DNA from: an uncultured Flavobacteriaceae bacterium | GTDB taxonomy: Bacteria > Bacteroidota > Bacteroidia > Flavobacteriales > Flavobacteriaceae | Length of the DNA: 64,000 nt | Direction of reading: 5' to 3' | Assembly (NCBI GenBank): GCA_947502635.1 | Contig: CANNAN010000009.1 | Span: 1-64,000 of the forward strand | Shown here: piece after piece, positions 1 through 8,177 of the stretch | How the letters are laid out: each line of letters begins with the position of its first letter | Position numbering within the stretch: the stretch's first letter is position 1 | The notes under the pieces: generated by a model | Told to the model about the DNA's origin: nothing | Databases searched by the model: none | Seen by the model: the letters and a program-made list of their open reading frames with translations, nothing else | Position numbers and translations under genes: made by a program

Positions 1-681
1 TACGTGACCGTTACACCTTACAATACCGTGGGGGACGCCACGGGATGCACACAGGAATCCTTCACCACGGAGACCCTTCCAACTGTACCTGGGTGTACTA
101 TCTTAGCTGGTCCCTTAAATATGTCTAATAATGTAGCGGTAGACACTGATCTTAGTTGGAATTCTGTCGCCAATGCCACAGGCTACAGAATCAATGTGGG
201 AACCTCATCTGGCATCTCAGATATTTTAAATAATGAGGATATCGGTGATACCACGACCATAGATCTGCTATCGGATCTACCTGAAAATACAACAATATAT
301 GTAACCATAACACCTTACAACGCCGAAGGGGATGCTACGGGCTGCACCGAGGAATCATTTACTACCGAAGAAATCATAGAGCCTTTAGTAGAATCAAAAT
401 ATGGTTTTTCACCTAATGGCGACGGAATTAATGATTTTTGGGAGATAAGAAGTATAGAAAATAGTCCACAGAATACCGTAGACATCTATAACAGGTGGGG
501 AGATTTAGTTTTTTCAATCTCAAATTACAATAATACTTCTAATGTATTTAGAGGTGAGGCAAACAACCTTAACAATATGGGAGCAAATACATTACCTAAC
601 GGAACCTATTTCTTTGATATCAAAATATCAGGAACCCATAACCTGAAAAAATTAAAAGGATTTTTAGTAATAAAGCGCTAA
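1..681 (+). CDS. T9SS type B sorting-domain protein, C-terminal part (5' end outside window)
   Basis: The reading frame is open from base 1, so only the C-terminus of a larger secreted protein is seen. The visible part holds one full fibronectin-III-like module and the end of another. The phrase TPYN..GDATGC.ESFTTE occurs twice, about 297 bases apart. The last ~90 residues form a gliding-motility-associated C-terminal domain: FSPNGDGINDFW, then DIYNRWGDLVF, then LPNGTYFF, ending in KGFLVIKR. This is the type B signal that directs export through the type IX system and surface anchoring. The SprF-like gene starts 4 bases downstream, the arrangement known for adhesin/SprF pairs such as sprB-sprF, so a surface adhesin role is inferred. 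The repeat-coding part is clearly richer in G+C than the C-terminal part. Confidence 0.85.
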   Translation, partial: YVTVTPYNTVGDATGCTQESFTTETLPTVPGCTILAGPLNMSNNVAVDTDLSWNSVANATGYRINVGTSSGISDILNNEDIGDTTTIDLLSDLPENTTIYVTITPYNAEGDATGCTEESFTTEEIIEPLVESKYGFSPNGDGINDFWEIRSIENSPQNTVDIYNRWGDLVFSISNYNNTSNVFRGEANNLNNMGANTLPNGTYFFDIKISGTHNLKKLKGFLVIKR

Positions 682-685
682 TCTA

Positions 686-1621
686 ATGACTAGAAAAAAT
701 AACTTTTCCGCTTATGCGGGAATCATCATACTACTTTTTATTTTAAAAACCAGCATTAGTGCTGGTCAGCAAACACCAACATTTTCTGAATACAATTATA
801 ATCCATTTATTATAAATTCGGCATATGCTGGTCTGAGCCCGAGTGCCGAAATGTCTATAAGTAATTCTGGTCATTTTAATCAGTTTGAAGGCAGTCCAAA
901 AACCTTCTCTCTTAGTGGCCACACTCCTTTAAATAGAGGAAAAATGGGTGTTGGCGCTGGCATTATTAGAGATGAAATTGGTGTAACAACCTCCACTAAT
1001 TTTTTTGGAGCTTACTCTTATAAAATATTCTTCGATTTAGAAAATAATCGACCTTACTGGCAACATTATTACCCAGGCGTACTCTCATTTGGAATCACCG
1101 CTGGTTTGCAGCAGTATCAAGATAATTTATTAGAATTAGGAATCACAAATGATCCCAGTTTTACCGAAAACATTAATGCGACCATCCCGACATTAGGTTT
1201 TAGTTTCTTGTTTAATCATGCATCATTTTATGCTGGTTTTTCAACTCCAAACATTTTGGGAGCATCTTTAGCTTCTGATGATAATTTAAACCTTACAAAC
1301 CCTTATTATGGTTATTTTGGATATCGCTTTTTTAATAGTCGCTATCAAGAAGTGATGATAAAACCAAATGTACTATTAAAATATGAAGAGGGCGCCCCAT
1401 TACAAGCCGATCTAAATTTAGCCGTAAGTTTTAAAAATAAATTTGAAATAGGAACAGGCTATAGAACTAAATCCTCTTTAAATTTTCTAGCTGGAATTTA
1501 CTTATTTAATAATATCCGCTTTATTTATAACTACAATGCGACAAATAACAATTCTCCTTTAGGCAATACACATGGTTTTGTTTTAAATTATCAATTTGGA
1601 GATGGATTTAGAATCGATTAA
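686..1621 (+). CDS. PorP/SprF family type IX secretion system membrane protein
   Basis: This 311-residue protein has an N-terminal signal peptide (hydrophobic residues ~10-25) followed by the family's typical start: QTPTFSEYNYNPFIINSAYAG, then a region rich in alternating beta-strand patterns such as FNQFEGSPKTFSLSGHTPL and GVGAGIIRDEIG. It is expected to be an outer-membrane beta-barrel that works with the T9SS to deliver or attach a specific type B cargo. It starts 4 bases after the cargo gene and probably shares its transcript. A strong hairpin follows 23 bases after the stop. Length is normal for the family. Which cargo it serves is inferred from position only. Confidence 0.88.
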   Translation: MTRKNNFSAYAGIIILLFILKTSISAGQQTPTFSEYNYNPFIINSAYAGLSPSAEMSISNSGHFNQFEGSPKTFSLSGHTPLNRGKMGVGAGIIRDEIGVTTSTNFFGAYSYKIFFDLENNRPYWQHYYPGVLSFGITAGLQQYQDNLLELGITNDPSFTENINATIPTLGFSFLFNHASFYAGFSTPNILGASLASDDNLNLTNPYYGYFGYRFFNSRYQEVMIKPNVLLKYEEGAPLQADLNLAVSFKNKFEIGTGYRTKSSLNFLAGIYLFNNIRFIYNYNATNNNSPLGNTHGFVLNYQFGDGFRID

Positions 1622-1644
1622 AAAACAGATAAAGAATGAAAATG

Positions 1645-1672
1645 AAAAAGGTGAACGAATGTTCACCTTTTT
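1645..1672 (+). terminator. Intrinsic terminator after the SprF-like gene
   Basis: A perfect 12-bp stem (1645-1656 with 1661-1672) with a 4-base loop ends in a T run. It begins 23 bases after the stop of the SprF-like gene. The A run on its left side could make it act on both strands. It is the first of two near-identical copies; see 1866-1897. Confidence 0.75.
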
Positions 1673-1865
1673 GCCCCAAATCTACCATGAACTTAACCTA
1701 CTTATGTTATGGTGGATCAAATATATGCTGTTTCTAAAGATTGGTAAAATATTTTAGTTAAACTACTTATATATTGGCTTAAACGATTTTTTGGAACTTA
1801 TTGTAAAATAAAAAGGGATAAAAATAATTTTTAAAAAGAGACTAAGAAAAGAAACTAAGTTGTAT

Positions 1866-1897
1866 AAAAAAAGGTGAACAGATGTTCACCTTTTTTT
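1866..1897. terminator. Second, probably bidirectional terminator between sprF-like gene and purF
   Basis: A perfect 14-bp stem (1866-1879 with 1884-1897) has a 4-base loop, an A run on the left and a T run on the right. It would terminate read-through from the rightward SprF-like gene and from leftward purF, whose stop lies about 157 bases away. Confidence 0.65.
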
Positions 1898-2053
1898 GCC
1901 CCAAATCTACCATGAACTTAACCTACTTATGTTATGGTGAGACCAAGGTATATGTATTTTAGATATTCTGATTATTTTTTAGATAAACAGCACATTTTCT
2001 GGATTAAGTGTATTTTATTCTGGATTAAGTGGAAAAATTTGATGATTTAATAA

Positions 2054-3952
2054 TTAATATGCGCGTTCATTATTCCCTTCATAGAAGTTAATAAACGCTC
2101 TGTTTACAACTCTATTCCCTCCTACAGTAGGATAGTCTCCTGTAAAATACCAATCGCCTAAATGATCAGGACATGCTTTATGTAAATTTTCTACAGATTG
2201 GAAGATAATTTTAACTTCGGCATTAATACTTTCATTACTTAATAGTTCCGAAATTTTATCTGATATTTCCTCATCTGTAAAAGGATCATAAATCTCTTTT
2301 ACAAAATTCTGCACATGTTTATCGTCTAAATCTGTTTGACTAATACACTTCTTATATACGTCTTCTACAATATGATATTTATTAGCGTCCTTTAATAAAT
2401 CTAAAGCAGCTCTAAAAGCAACTAAGCTTTCAAGATTAGCCATATCAATACCATAGCAATCTGGGTATCGAATTTGTGGCGCAGAAGAAACCACAATAAT
2501 TTTTTTAGGGTTTAATCGATCAAGCATTTTTAAGATACTCATTTTCAATGTCGTCCCCCTAACAATACTGTCATCAATAATAACAAGATTATCTTCTGGT
2601 TTTATAACCCCATAAGTAACATCATAAACGTGAGCTACTAAATCGTCACGGCTACTATCTTCTGTAATAAATGTTCTAAGCTTAACATCCTTAATTGCTA
2701 TTTTTTCAATTCGCGCACGCTCGGATAATATTTCTGTTACTTTTTCGGCAGACAATGAACGTTGCCCACTTAAAATAGTACTGGTCTTCTTTTTATTTAT
2801 ATATGCTTCAGCAGTTTCAATCATTCCAAAAAACGAAGTTTCTGCTGTATTAGGGATGTACGAGAAAACCGTATTCTTAGTGTCATTGTTAATAGCATCA
2901 AGAACTTTTGGCATTAATAATTTACCAAGCATTTTACGTTCTTGATAGATCTCAGCATCACTTCCTCTGGAAAAATAAATACGTTCAAAGGAACAAGATT
3001 TTCTTTCTAAAGGCTCTAATATTTGTTTAAAACGTACCTCACCAGATTTTTTAATAATGATGGCTTGTCCTGGGTCTAATTCTTTTACGTCTTCAAAGTT
3101 TACATTAAACACGGTTTGAATAACAGGACGTTCTGATGCCACAACGACTATTTCATCGTCTTTATAATAATATGCTGGACGAATACCTGCGGGATCTCTT
3201 AAAACAAAAGAATCTCCATGACCAATAAGCCCAGCCATAGCGTAACCACCGTCCCAATTTTTTGCAGCACGCCTTAATATTTTACCAACCTTTAGTCGCT
3301 CTGCAATAAGAGGAGATGCATTTCTTTTATTATAGCCTTCCTTTTTTAAATCTTTATAAATCTTACTTACAGCATCGTCCAAAAAATGACCAATTTTCTC
3401 CATAATAGTTATGGTATCGGTATATTCTTTTGGGTGTTGACCTAACTGAATAAGATTAGCAAAAAGCTCTTTAACATTTGTCATGTTAAAGTTTCCTGCC
3501 ATTATTAAATTTCTATGCATCCAATTATTTTGTCTTAAAAATGGATGTACACTTTCTACACTATTTTTACCAAAAGTACCATAGCGAACATGTCCTAATA
3601 AAACTTCTCCTATATAAGGAATGTTCTGTTTTTGCAAAGCAACATCATTAGCATATTCAGGATGTGCCGTTAATTCATTGTTTATTCTTTCGTTTATCTG
3701 ACCAAAAATATCCTGAATGGGCTGCTGTGCTACAGAACGTACTCTACTTATATAACGTTCACCTGGTTTTGTATCTAATTTAATACTTGCAAAACCAGCA
3801 CCATCTTGCCCGCGATTGTGCTGCTTCTCCATCATAAGATACATTTTGTTTACACCATAAAATGCACTTCCGTATTTTTCTTTATAATATTCTAGTGGTT
3901 TTAAAAGTCTTATAACTGCTATCCCACATTCATGTTTTAAGGCATCACTCAT
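2054..3952 (-). CDS. purF: Amidophosphoribosyltransferase (PurF), long Bacteroidota form
   Basis: This enzyme commits PRPP to purine synthesis by transferring glutamine amide nitrogen to give 5-phosphoribosylamine. The N-terminal glutamine amidotransferase domain has Cys9 (HEC9GI) as the expected nucleophile, so a short propeptide must be removed, followed by the NRGQDGAG and GHVRYGT motifs. The phosphoribosyltransferase domain carries the PRPP loop VIIDDSIVRGTT near residues 456-468. At 632 residues it is longer than the ~500-residue enterobacterial enzyme, as in other flavobacteria. The start gives the usual MSDALKHECG beginning. The kinase upstream is separated by a strong terminator, so purF probably has its own promoter. 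Confidence 0.93.
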   Translation of the reverse strand: MSDALKHECGIAVIRLLKPLEYYKEKYGSAFYGVNKMYLMMEKQHNRGQDGAGFASIKLDTKPGERYISRVRSVAQQPIQDIFGQINERINNELTAHPEYANDVALQKQNIPYIGEVLLGHVRYGTFGKNSVESVHPFLRQNNWMHRNLIMAGNFNMTNVKELFANLIQLGQHPKEYTDTITIMEKIGHFLDDAVSKIYKDLKKEGYNKRNASPLIAERLKVGKILRRAAKNWDGGYAMAGLIGHGDSFVLRDPAGIRPAYYYKDDEIVVVASERPVIQTVFNVNFEDVKELDPGQAIIIKKSGEVRFKQILEPLERKSCSFERIYFSRGSDAEIYQERKMLGKLLMPKVLDAINNDTKNTVFSYIPNTAETSFFGMIETAEAYINKKKTSTILSGQRSLSAEKVTEILSERARIEKIAIKDVKLRTFITEDSSRDDLVAHVYDVTYGVIKPEDNLVIIDDSIVRGTTLKMSILKMLDRLNPKKIIVVSSAPQIRYPDCYGIDMANLESLVAFRAALDLLKDANKYHIVEDVYKKCISQTDLDDKHVQNFVKEIYDPFTDEEISDKISELLSNESINAEVKIIFQSVENLHKACPDHLGDWYFTGDYPTVGGNRVVNRAFINFYEGNNERAY

Positions 3953-3960
3953 ATATAAAT

Positions 3961-4020
3961 TTTTTCGCTTTCGCGGAAATGGTAACTATATAATATATTC
4001 CCGTGCTTACGGGAATGTTA
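3961..4020. repeat. Palindromic sequences upstream of purF
   Basis: An 8-bp perfect inverted repeat (ATTCCCGT at 3997-4004 with ACGGGAAT at 4009-4016) is flanked by GTAAC (3982-3986) and GTTAC (4017-4021). A second small palindromic stretch (TTTCGCTTTCGCGGAAA) lies at about 3963-3979, next to the purF start. They look like short intergenic palindromic repeats but could instead be purF leader or operator structures. Confidence 0.4.
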
Positions 4021-4033
4021 CTTTTTAATTAAA

Positions 4034-4058
4034 AACGCGCTCTATTTTAGAGCGCGTT
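4034..4058 (-). terminator. Intrinsic terminator of the sugar kinase gene (leftward)
   Basis: A perfect 11-bp GC-rich stem (4034-4044 with 4048-4058, loop of 3) lies 4 bases past the kinase stop codon. Read on the minus strand it is followed by a run of five T. It separates the kinase transcript from purF. Confidence 0.85.
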
Positions 4059-4062
4059 CGTA

Positions 4063-4989
4063 TTATGTTAATTCTATTTCAAATTGCGTTAGTTGCTTAA
4101 ACTGCAATAATCGCTGATGAACTTCTTCACTTGATAAATCTTCCATACGTTCTGTTCCAAATTTCTCTACACAAAATGATGCTAGATTAGAACCGTATAT
4201 AACCGCATTCTTCATGTTTTCAAAAGAAGTATCACCTGTTTTTGCAATGTATCCAGCAAAACCTCCAGCAAAAGTATCTCCTGCTCCTGTTGGATCAAAA
4301 ACTTCTTCTAAAGGTAAAGCAGGAGCATAAAACACACTTTCATTATGAAATAATAAAGCGCCATGTTCTCCTTTTTTAATAACGACATACTTAGGGCCCA
4401 TATCATGAATCTTTCTAGCCGCAACAACCAAAGAATATTCTCCTGTTAACTGTCTGGCTTCTTCATCATTGATGGTAATAACATCTACATTTTTAATAAC
4501 ATTGTGTAAATCCTCCAAAGCACAATCCATCCAAAAATTCATAGTATCTAAAACTACTAACTTAGGTTTGGTTGTCATTTGATCTAAAACACTTTGTTGT
4601 ACTAAAGGATGTAAATTACCCAACATAACAATTTCAGCATCACGATAATTTTCTGGAACTACAGGGTTAAAATCTGCAAGTGTATTTAATTCTGTAACTA
4701 AGGTATCACGAGAATTCATGTCGTTATGGTAACGCCCACTCCAAAAAAATGTTTTTCCTTCTTTAACTATTTCTATTCCTGAGATATCTATATTTTTATT
4801 CGATAATAAATCTAAATGATCTTGAGGAAAATCTCCACCAACAATAGATACTATTGCAGAGTCTACGTTAAATAGTGAAGCCGATAAACCAATATAAGCA
4901 GCGGCACCACCAAGAATTTTATCGGTTTTACCGAAAGGCGTTTCAATAGCATCAAATGCGACTGAACCTACTATTACTAATTTACTCAT
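4063..4989 (-). CDS. PfkB-family sugar kinase
   Basis: This ribokinase-fold kinase has the N-terminal family start MSKLVIVGSVAFDAI, a glycine pair (ILGGAAAYIGLSA) and the C-terminal PfkB signature DPTGAGDTFAGGF, in which Asp238 is the expected catalytic base. It should phosphorylate a sugar or nucleoside with ATP; the substrate cannot be told. The open frame extends 15 codons upstream (to 5034), but MSKL at 4989 gives the normal domain start, so I chose it (308 residues). It lies among purine and nucleic-acid genes in an order that I recall as conserved in flavobacteria, and ends in its own terminator. Confidence 0.85.
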   Translation of the reverse strand: MSKLVIVGSVAFDAIETPFGKTDKILGGAAAYIGLSASLFNVDSAIVSIVGGDFPQDHLDLLSNKNIDISGIEIVKEGKTFFWSGRYHNDMNSRDTLVTELNTLADFNPVVPENYRDAEIVMLGNLHPLVQQSVLDQMTTKPKLVVLDTMNFWMDCALEDLHNVIKNVDVITINDEEARQLTGEYSLVVAARKIHDMGPKYVVIKKGEHGALLFHNESVFYAPALPLEEVFDPTGAGDTFAGGFAGYIAKTGDTSFENMKNAVIYGSNLASFCVEKFGTERMEDLSSEEVHQRLLQFKQLTQFEIELT

Positions 4990-5101
4990 AAAAGAGACCT
5001 GATAATTTTCTGCAAAGATAAGTCTTTTAAGCACTAATTCAAGAATATTTTTTTTGAATATGTTAAGACAAATTTATTATGAGATAATGATTAAACAGGA
5101 G

Positions 5102-5743
5102 TTATTTTCTTCCAAAATCAGCAGGAATTTCACCCCATGCTTTAGTTTCCCATTTTACAATAACGGTTTTATAAGTATTGTTTTTTAACCAGTCTACTGC
5201 CCTGTCAATTAATTCAAAAAGCGCTTTATTTTTATTTTTGCGCTCTAATTTAGTATTGCAGTTTTTCTTTTTTACCCAGCTCATAGCTGTTTTAGAATCG
5301 GTATATAAAATACGTTCGCTATTATTTTTTTTGAGTAAGGCCAAACCATGGACAATGGCTAAAAATTCACCTATATTATTTGTCCCTTCTTCAAAAGGAC
5401 CTTGTATAAAGAGTTGTTTTTTTGTTTTAGTGTCAACACCTCGATATTCCATCTTTCCTGGGTTTCCACTTGAAGCAGCATCAACTGAAATAGAAGTATA
5501 ATTGGGCTGTCCTATTTTTTTTAGTTGTTCTTTTGAAAGTTCACTTTTAAATTTTGAAGTATTTCCAATATAATCTTTATAATTTCCTTTTAAAGCTTTT
5601 TTGGCAGCTTCAAATGTCAAAAATGACTTATACTGCGCGCCTTGAAAATCTTTTATTTGTGCTTTACAATCATTCCAAGATTCAAAAACACCAACACGAT
5701 GTCCTTTCCAGACGGTATAATATTTCTTTTTCTTTTTAGACAT
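5102..5743 (-). CDS. rnhA: Ribonuclease HI with N-terminal viroplasmin (hybrid-binding) domain
   Basis: This protein removes RNA from RNA-DNA hybrids. Residues ~6-50 (YYTVWKGHRVGVFESWNDC, then GAQYKSFLTFEAAKKAL) form the viroplasmin-type hybrid-binding domain seen in eukaryote-like RNases H1. Residues ~80-213 form the catalytic domain. All four acidic residues are present: Asp88 (SVDAASSGNPG), Glu126 (NNIGEFLA), Asp149 (YTDSKT) and Asp209 (PADFG). The gene overlaps the upstream purN by 8 bases, so the two are translationally linked. Length (213) is normal for this two-domain form. Confidence 0.92.
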   Translation of the reverse strand: MSKKKKKYYTVWKGHRVGVFESWNDCKAQIKDFQGAQYKSFLTFEAAKKALKGNYKDYIGNTSKFKSELSKEQLKKIGQPNYTSISVDAASSGNPGKMEYRGVDTKTKKQLFIQGPFEEGTNNIGEFLAIVHGLALLKKNNSERILYTDSKTAMSWVKKKNCNTKLERKNKNKALFELIDRAVDWLKNNTYKTVIVKWETKAWGEIPADFGRK

Positions 5744-6302
5744 TTAAAAGTTTTTCAACGACTTTAGGAAAATGTTCCATTTCTAATTCATGAATTTTAG
5801 CAGCAACGTCTTCGGCTGTATCTAACGTATTAACATCACATTTTGCTTGAAAAATGATCGCGCCTTCATCATAATGTTCATTTACATAATGAATTGTAAT
5901 ACCCGTTTCAACTTCATTATTAGCAACAACAGCTTCATGCACATGCATACCATACATACCTTTACCTCCATATTTTGGTAATAGAGCAGGATGTACATTA
6001 ATCACTTTATTAGGAAAAGCATTCAAAATAGGCTCAGGAAATTTCCATAAAAACCCAGCTAAAATAATTAAATCTGGTTGAGATGCTTTTAAAATATTTA
6101 ATACATCGTCTGTTTTTGTAAACGCTATTCTATTAAAAGAGAGTGCACTTACTTTAAGATTTTTAGCACGGTCTAAAACTTTGGCATGGGGATTGTTACT
6201 AAGAACCTGAATAACAGACGCATTATCGCTGTTGTGAAAAAACTTAATTAAATTTTCAGCATTAGTACCACTTCCAGACGCAAAAATTACAATACGCTTC
6301 AT
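5736..6302 (-). CDS. purN: Phosphoribosylglycinamide formyltransferase (GART, PurN)
   Basis: This enzyme transfers the formyl group of 10-formyl-tetrahydrofolate to GAR, the third step of purine synthesis. The N-terminus has the nucleotide-binding start IVIFASGSGTNAENLIKFF. The catalytic triad is visible: Asn102 and His104 in VINVHPALLPKYGGKGM, and Asp145 in HYDEGAIIFQ. At 188 residues it has the normal length. It is the first gene of a leftward unit with rnhA and possibly the sugar kinase, and diverges from acpP across a 276-base promoter region. Confidence 0.93.
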   Translation of the reverse strand: MKRIVIFASGSGTNAENLIKFFHNSDNASVIQVLSNNPHAKVLDRAKNLKVSALSFNRIAFTKTDDVLNILKASQPDLIILAGFLWKFPEPILNAFPNKVINVHPALLPKYGGKGMYGMHVHEAVVANNEVETGITIHYVNEHYDEGAIIFQAKCDVNTLDTAEDVAAKIHELEMEHFPKVVEKLLNV

Positions 6303-6578
6303 CTGTTGGTTTTTATTTTAAAATTAATCTCAGGTGCAATTCGTAAATCGAATTTACAACAATGTTCAGCAAAATTCTCAAGCTCATTTCATTTTACAGG
6401 TTATAATGTTAAAATTATTCGGACAAAAAAAAGAATAATTATTAACAATTTGAAGGTAAAACATAAATACTTAAAACTAATTTTAGTAAATTACAAACAC
6501 ATTTTTATACTAAAGATGTGTTTTAAAAATAAAGTTTTTTATTTTTGCCAACTAATTAAAATTTAAAATTAAAATATT
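6303..6578. promoter_or_regulatory. Divergent purN / acpP promoter region
   Basis: This 276-base AT-rich stretch has no supported gene. A good -7 box for the flavobacterial sigma factor, TATTTTTG (consensus TAnnTTTG), lies at 6540-6547, 31 bases before the acpP ATG; no clear TTG -33 element is present at the ideal distance. An 8-bp inverted repeat (6413-6420 with 6433-6440) sits in the middle. Confidence 0.45.
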
Positions 6579-6812
6579 ATGTCAGACATTGCATCAAGAG
6601 TAAAAGCGATTATCGTAGACAAATTGGGAGTTGATGAGAACGAAGTTGTAACAGAAGCAAGCTTCACAAACGATTTAGGAGCGGACTCATTAGATACTGT
6701 TGAATTAATAATGGAATTCGAAAAAGAATTCGATATCCAAATACCAGACGATCAAGCTGAAAACATTGCGACAGTTGGTCAAGCTATTTCTTATATAGAA
6801 GAAGCAAAATAA
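6579..6812 (+). CDS. acpP: Acyl carrier protein
   Basis: This small acidic carrier of growing fatty acyl chains has 77 residues, the usual length. The phosphopantetheine attachment site is Ser37 in [16 protein letters not shown], followed by the helix-II recognition residues (E, D, E) used by partner enzymes. The gene lies 15 bases before fabF, the usual operon partner. Confidence 0.97.
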   Translation: MSDIASRVKAIIVDKLGVDENEVVTEASFTNDLGADSLDTVELIMEFEKEFDIQIPDDQAENIATVGQAISYIEEAK

Positions 6813-6827
6813 GCATTACACTTTATT

Positions 6828-8078
6828 ATGGAGCTAAAGCGAGTTGTAGTCACAGGATTAGGGGCTTTAACACCTATAGGAAATACCAAAGATGAATTTT
6901 GGGAAGGACTTATTAGTGGTAAGAGCGGTGCTGCGCCTATAACATATTATGATACCGAGAAGTTTAAAACCAAATTCGCTTGCGAATTAAAAGGTTTTAA
7001 CGCAACCGATTTTCTAGATAGAAAAGAAGCTCGTAAGATGGATAAATTTGCGCAGTATGCGATGGTAGCTTCAGATGAAGCTATTTTAGATGCTAAATTA
7101 AATCTAGACGAGGTAAATAAGTTGCGTGTAGGTGTTATATGGGGCGCAGGAATTGGAGGTTTAGAAACCTTTCAGCAAGAGGTTTTGAATTTTGCTGAAG
7201 GTGATGGCACACCAAGATTTAATCCATTCTTTATTCCGAAAATGATCGCAGATATTGCACCAGCAAATATTTCCATAAAACATGGATTTATGGGACCAAA
7301 TTATACAACGGTTTCTGCCTGTGCTTCTTCTGCGAATGCTATGTTCGATGCTTTAAACTCGATACGTTTAGGGTATTGTGACGTAGTTGTTACTGGAGGT
7401 AGTGAAGCAGCTGTTACCATTGCTGGAATGGGTGGTTTTAATGCCATGCATGCATTATCTACTAGAAACGAAAGCCCAGAAACAGCTTCGAGACCATTTG
7501 ACGGTACCAGAGATGGTTTCGTTTTAGGTGAAGGAGCAGGTGCTTTAATATTAGAAGAGTATGAGCATGCAAAAGCAAGAGGAGCAAAAATATATGCTGA
7601 AGTTGCAGGTGGAGGATTATCTTCCGATGCACATCATATGACGGCTCCACATCCAGAAGGTATCGGTGTTATTGAAGTTATGAAGAACTGTTTAGAAAAT
7701 GCCAACCTAAAACCAGAAGAGGTAGATCATATTAACACACATGGAACCTCTACACCTTTAGGAGATGTGGCTGAACTTAAAGCTATTTCTAAAGTTTTTG
7801 GAAATCATGCAAAGCATATAAATATCAATTCAACAAAATCAATGACAGGGCACTTATTGGGTGCTGCTGGAGCTATTGAAGCTATTTCGGTTATATTGGC
7901 TATGGAACACGGTGTTGTTCCTCCTACAATTAACCACACTACAGTAGACGAAAACATTGATCCTGGATTAAATTTAACCTTAAACAAGGCTCAAAAACGT
8001 GATGTTAAAGTAGCTATGAGTAATACATTTGGATTTGGCGGACATAACGCTTGTGTAGTATTCAAGAAAATAGATTAA
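6828..8078 (+). CDS. fabF: Beta-ketoacyl-ACP synthase II (FabF)
   Basis: This condensing enzyme elongates acyl-ACP with malonyl-ACP. The Cys-His-His active site is complete: Cys165 (VSACASSANAM), His305 (NTHGTSTPLGD) and His342 (SMTGHLLGAAGA), with the conserved Lys just before the last motif (INSTKS). The C-terminal GFGGHNACVVF loop is present. At 416 residues it has the normal length. It is co-transcribed with acpP and probably with rnc, 99 bases downstream. Confidence 0.96.
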   Translation: MELKRVVVTGLGALTPIGNTKDEFWEGLISGKSGAAPITYYDTEKFKTKFACELKGFNATDFLDRKEARKMDKFAQYAMVASDEAILDAKLNLDEVNKLRVGVIWGAGIGGLETFQQEVLNFAEGDGTPRFNPFFIPKMIADIAPANISIKHGFMGPNYTTVSACASSANAMFDALNSIRLGYCDVVVTGGSEAAVTIAGMGGFNAMHALSTRNESPETASRPFDGTRDGFVLGEGAGALILEEYEHAKARGAKIYAEVAGGGLSSDAHHMTAPHPEGIGVIEVMKNCLENANLKPEEVDHINTHGTSTPLGDVAELKAISKVFGNHAKHININSTKSMTGHLLGAAGAIEAISVILAMEHGVVPPTINHTTVDENIDPGLNLTLNKAQKRDVKVAMSNTFGFGGHNACVVFKKID

Positions 8079-8177
8079 ATTCCGAATGGAATAAACCATA
8101 ACAATAAATTAAATTTTACAGTAAAATGAAACATGGTTTATTATATCTGACATTAAAATAAAGTCATTAATTATCAG

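Larger units (their letters stand above)
1645..1941. repeat. Two direct copies of a ~70-bp hairpin-plus-tail element
   Basis: A hairpin followed by an identical 40-odd-base tail (starting TTTGCCCCAAATCTACC and ending TTATGGTG) occurs at about 1645-1714 and again at about 1866-1940, 223 bases apart. The tail is itself weakly palindromic (ACCAT and ATGGT ends). The two hairpins differ in loop sequence and stem length while the tails are identical. This lies between the convergent SprF-like gene and purF. Confidence 0.8.
1622..2053. other. Intergenic region, 432 bp, no gene
   Basis: No coding potential was seen. It holds the two hairpin-plus-tail repeats and, at 1997-2010 and 2018-2031, two exact copies of a 14-base sequence (TTCTGGATTAAGTG) spaced 21 bp, two helical turns. 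Both flanking genes converge on this region, so it is a 3'-end region for both and a promoter is not expected. Confidence 0.6.

Noticed and set aside
5178-5501. 107-codon plus-strand frame across the RNase HI gene
   Set aside because: Opposite-strand shadow of a well-supported gene with all catalytic residues.
6306-6566. 86-codon rightward frame between purN and acpP
   Set aside because: No start signal or family-like sequence. It runs through the divergent promoter region and the -7 box of acpP.
8090-8142. 10-bp inverted repeat between fabF and rnc (AATAAACCAT / ATGGTTTATT)
   Set aside because: The 33-base spacer and AT content make a stable structure unlikely, and chance explains it well.
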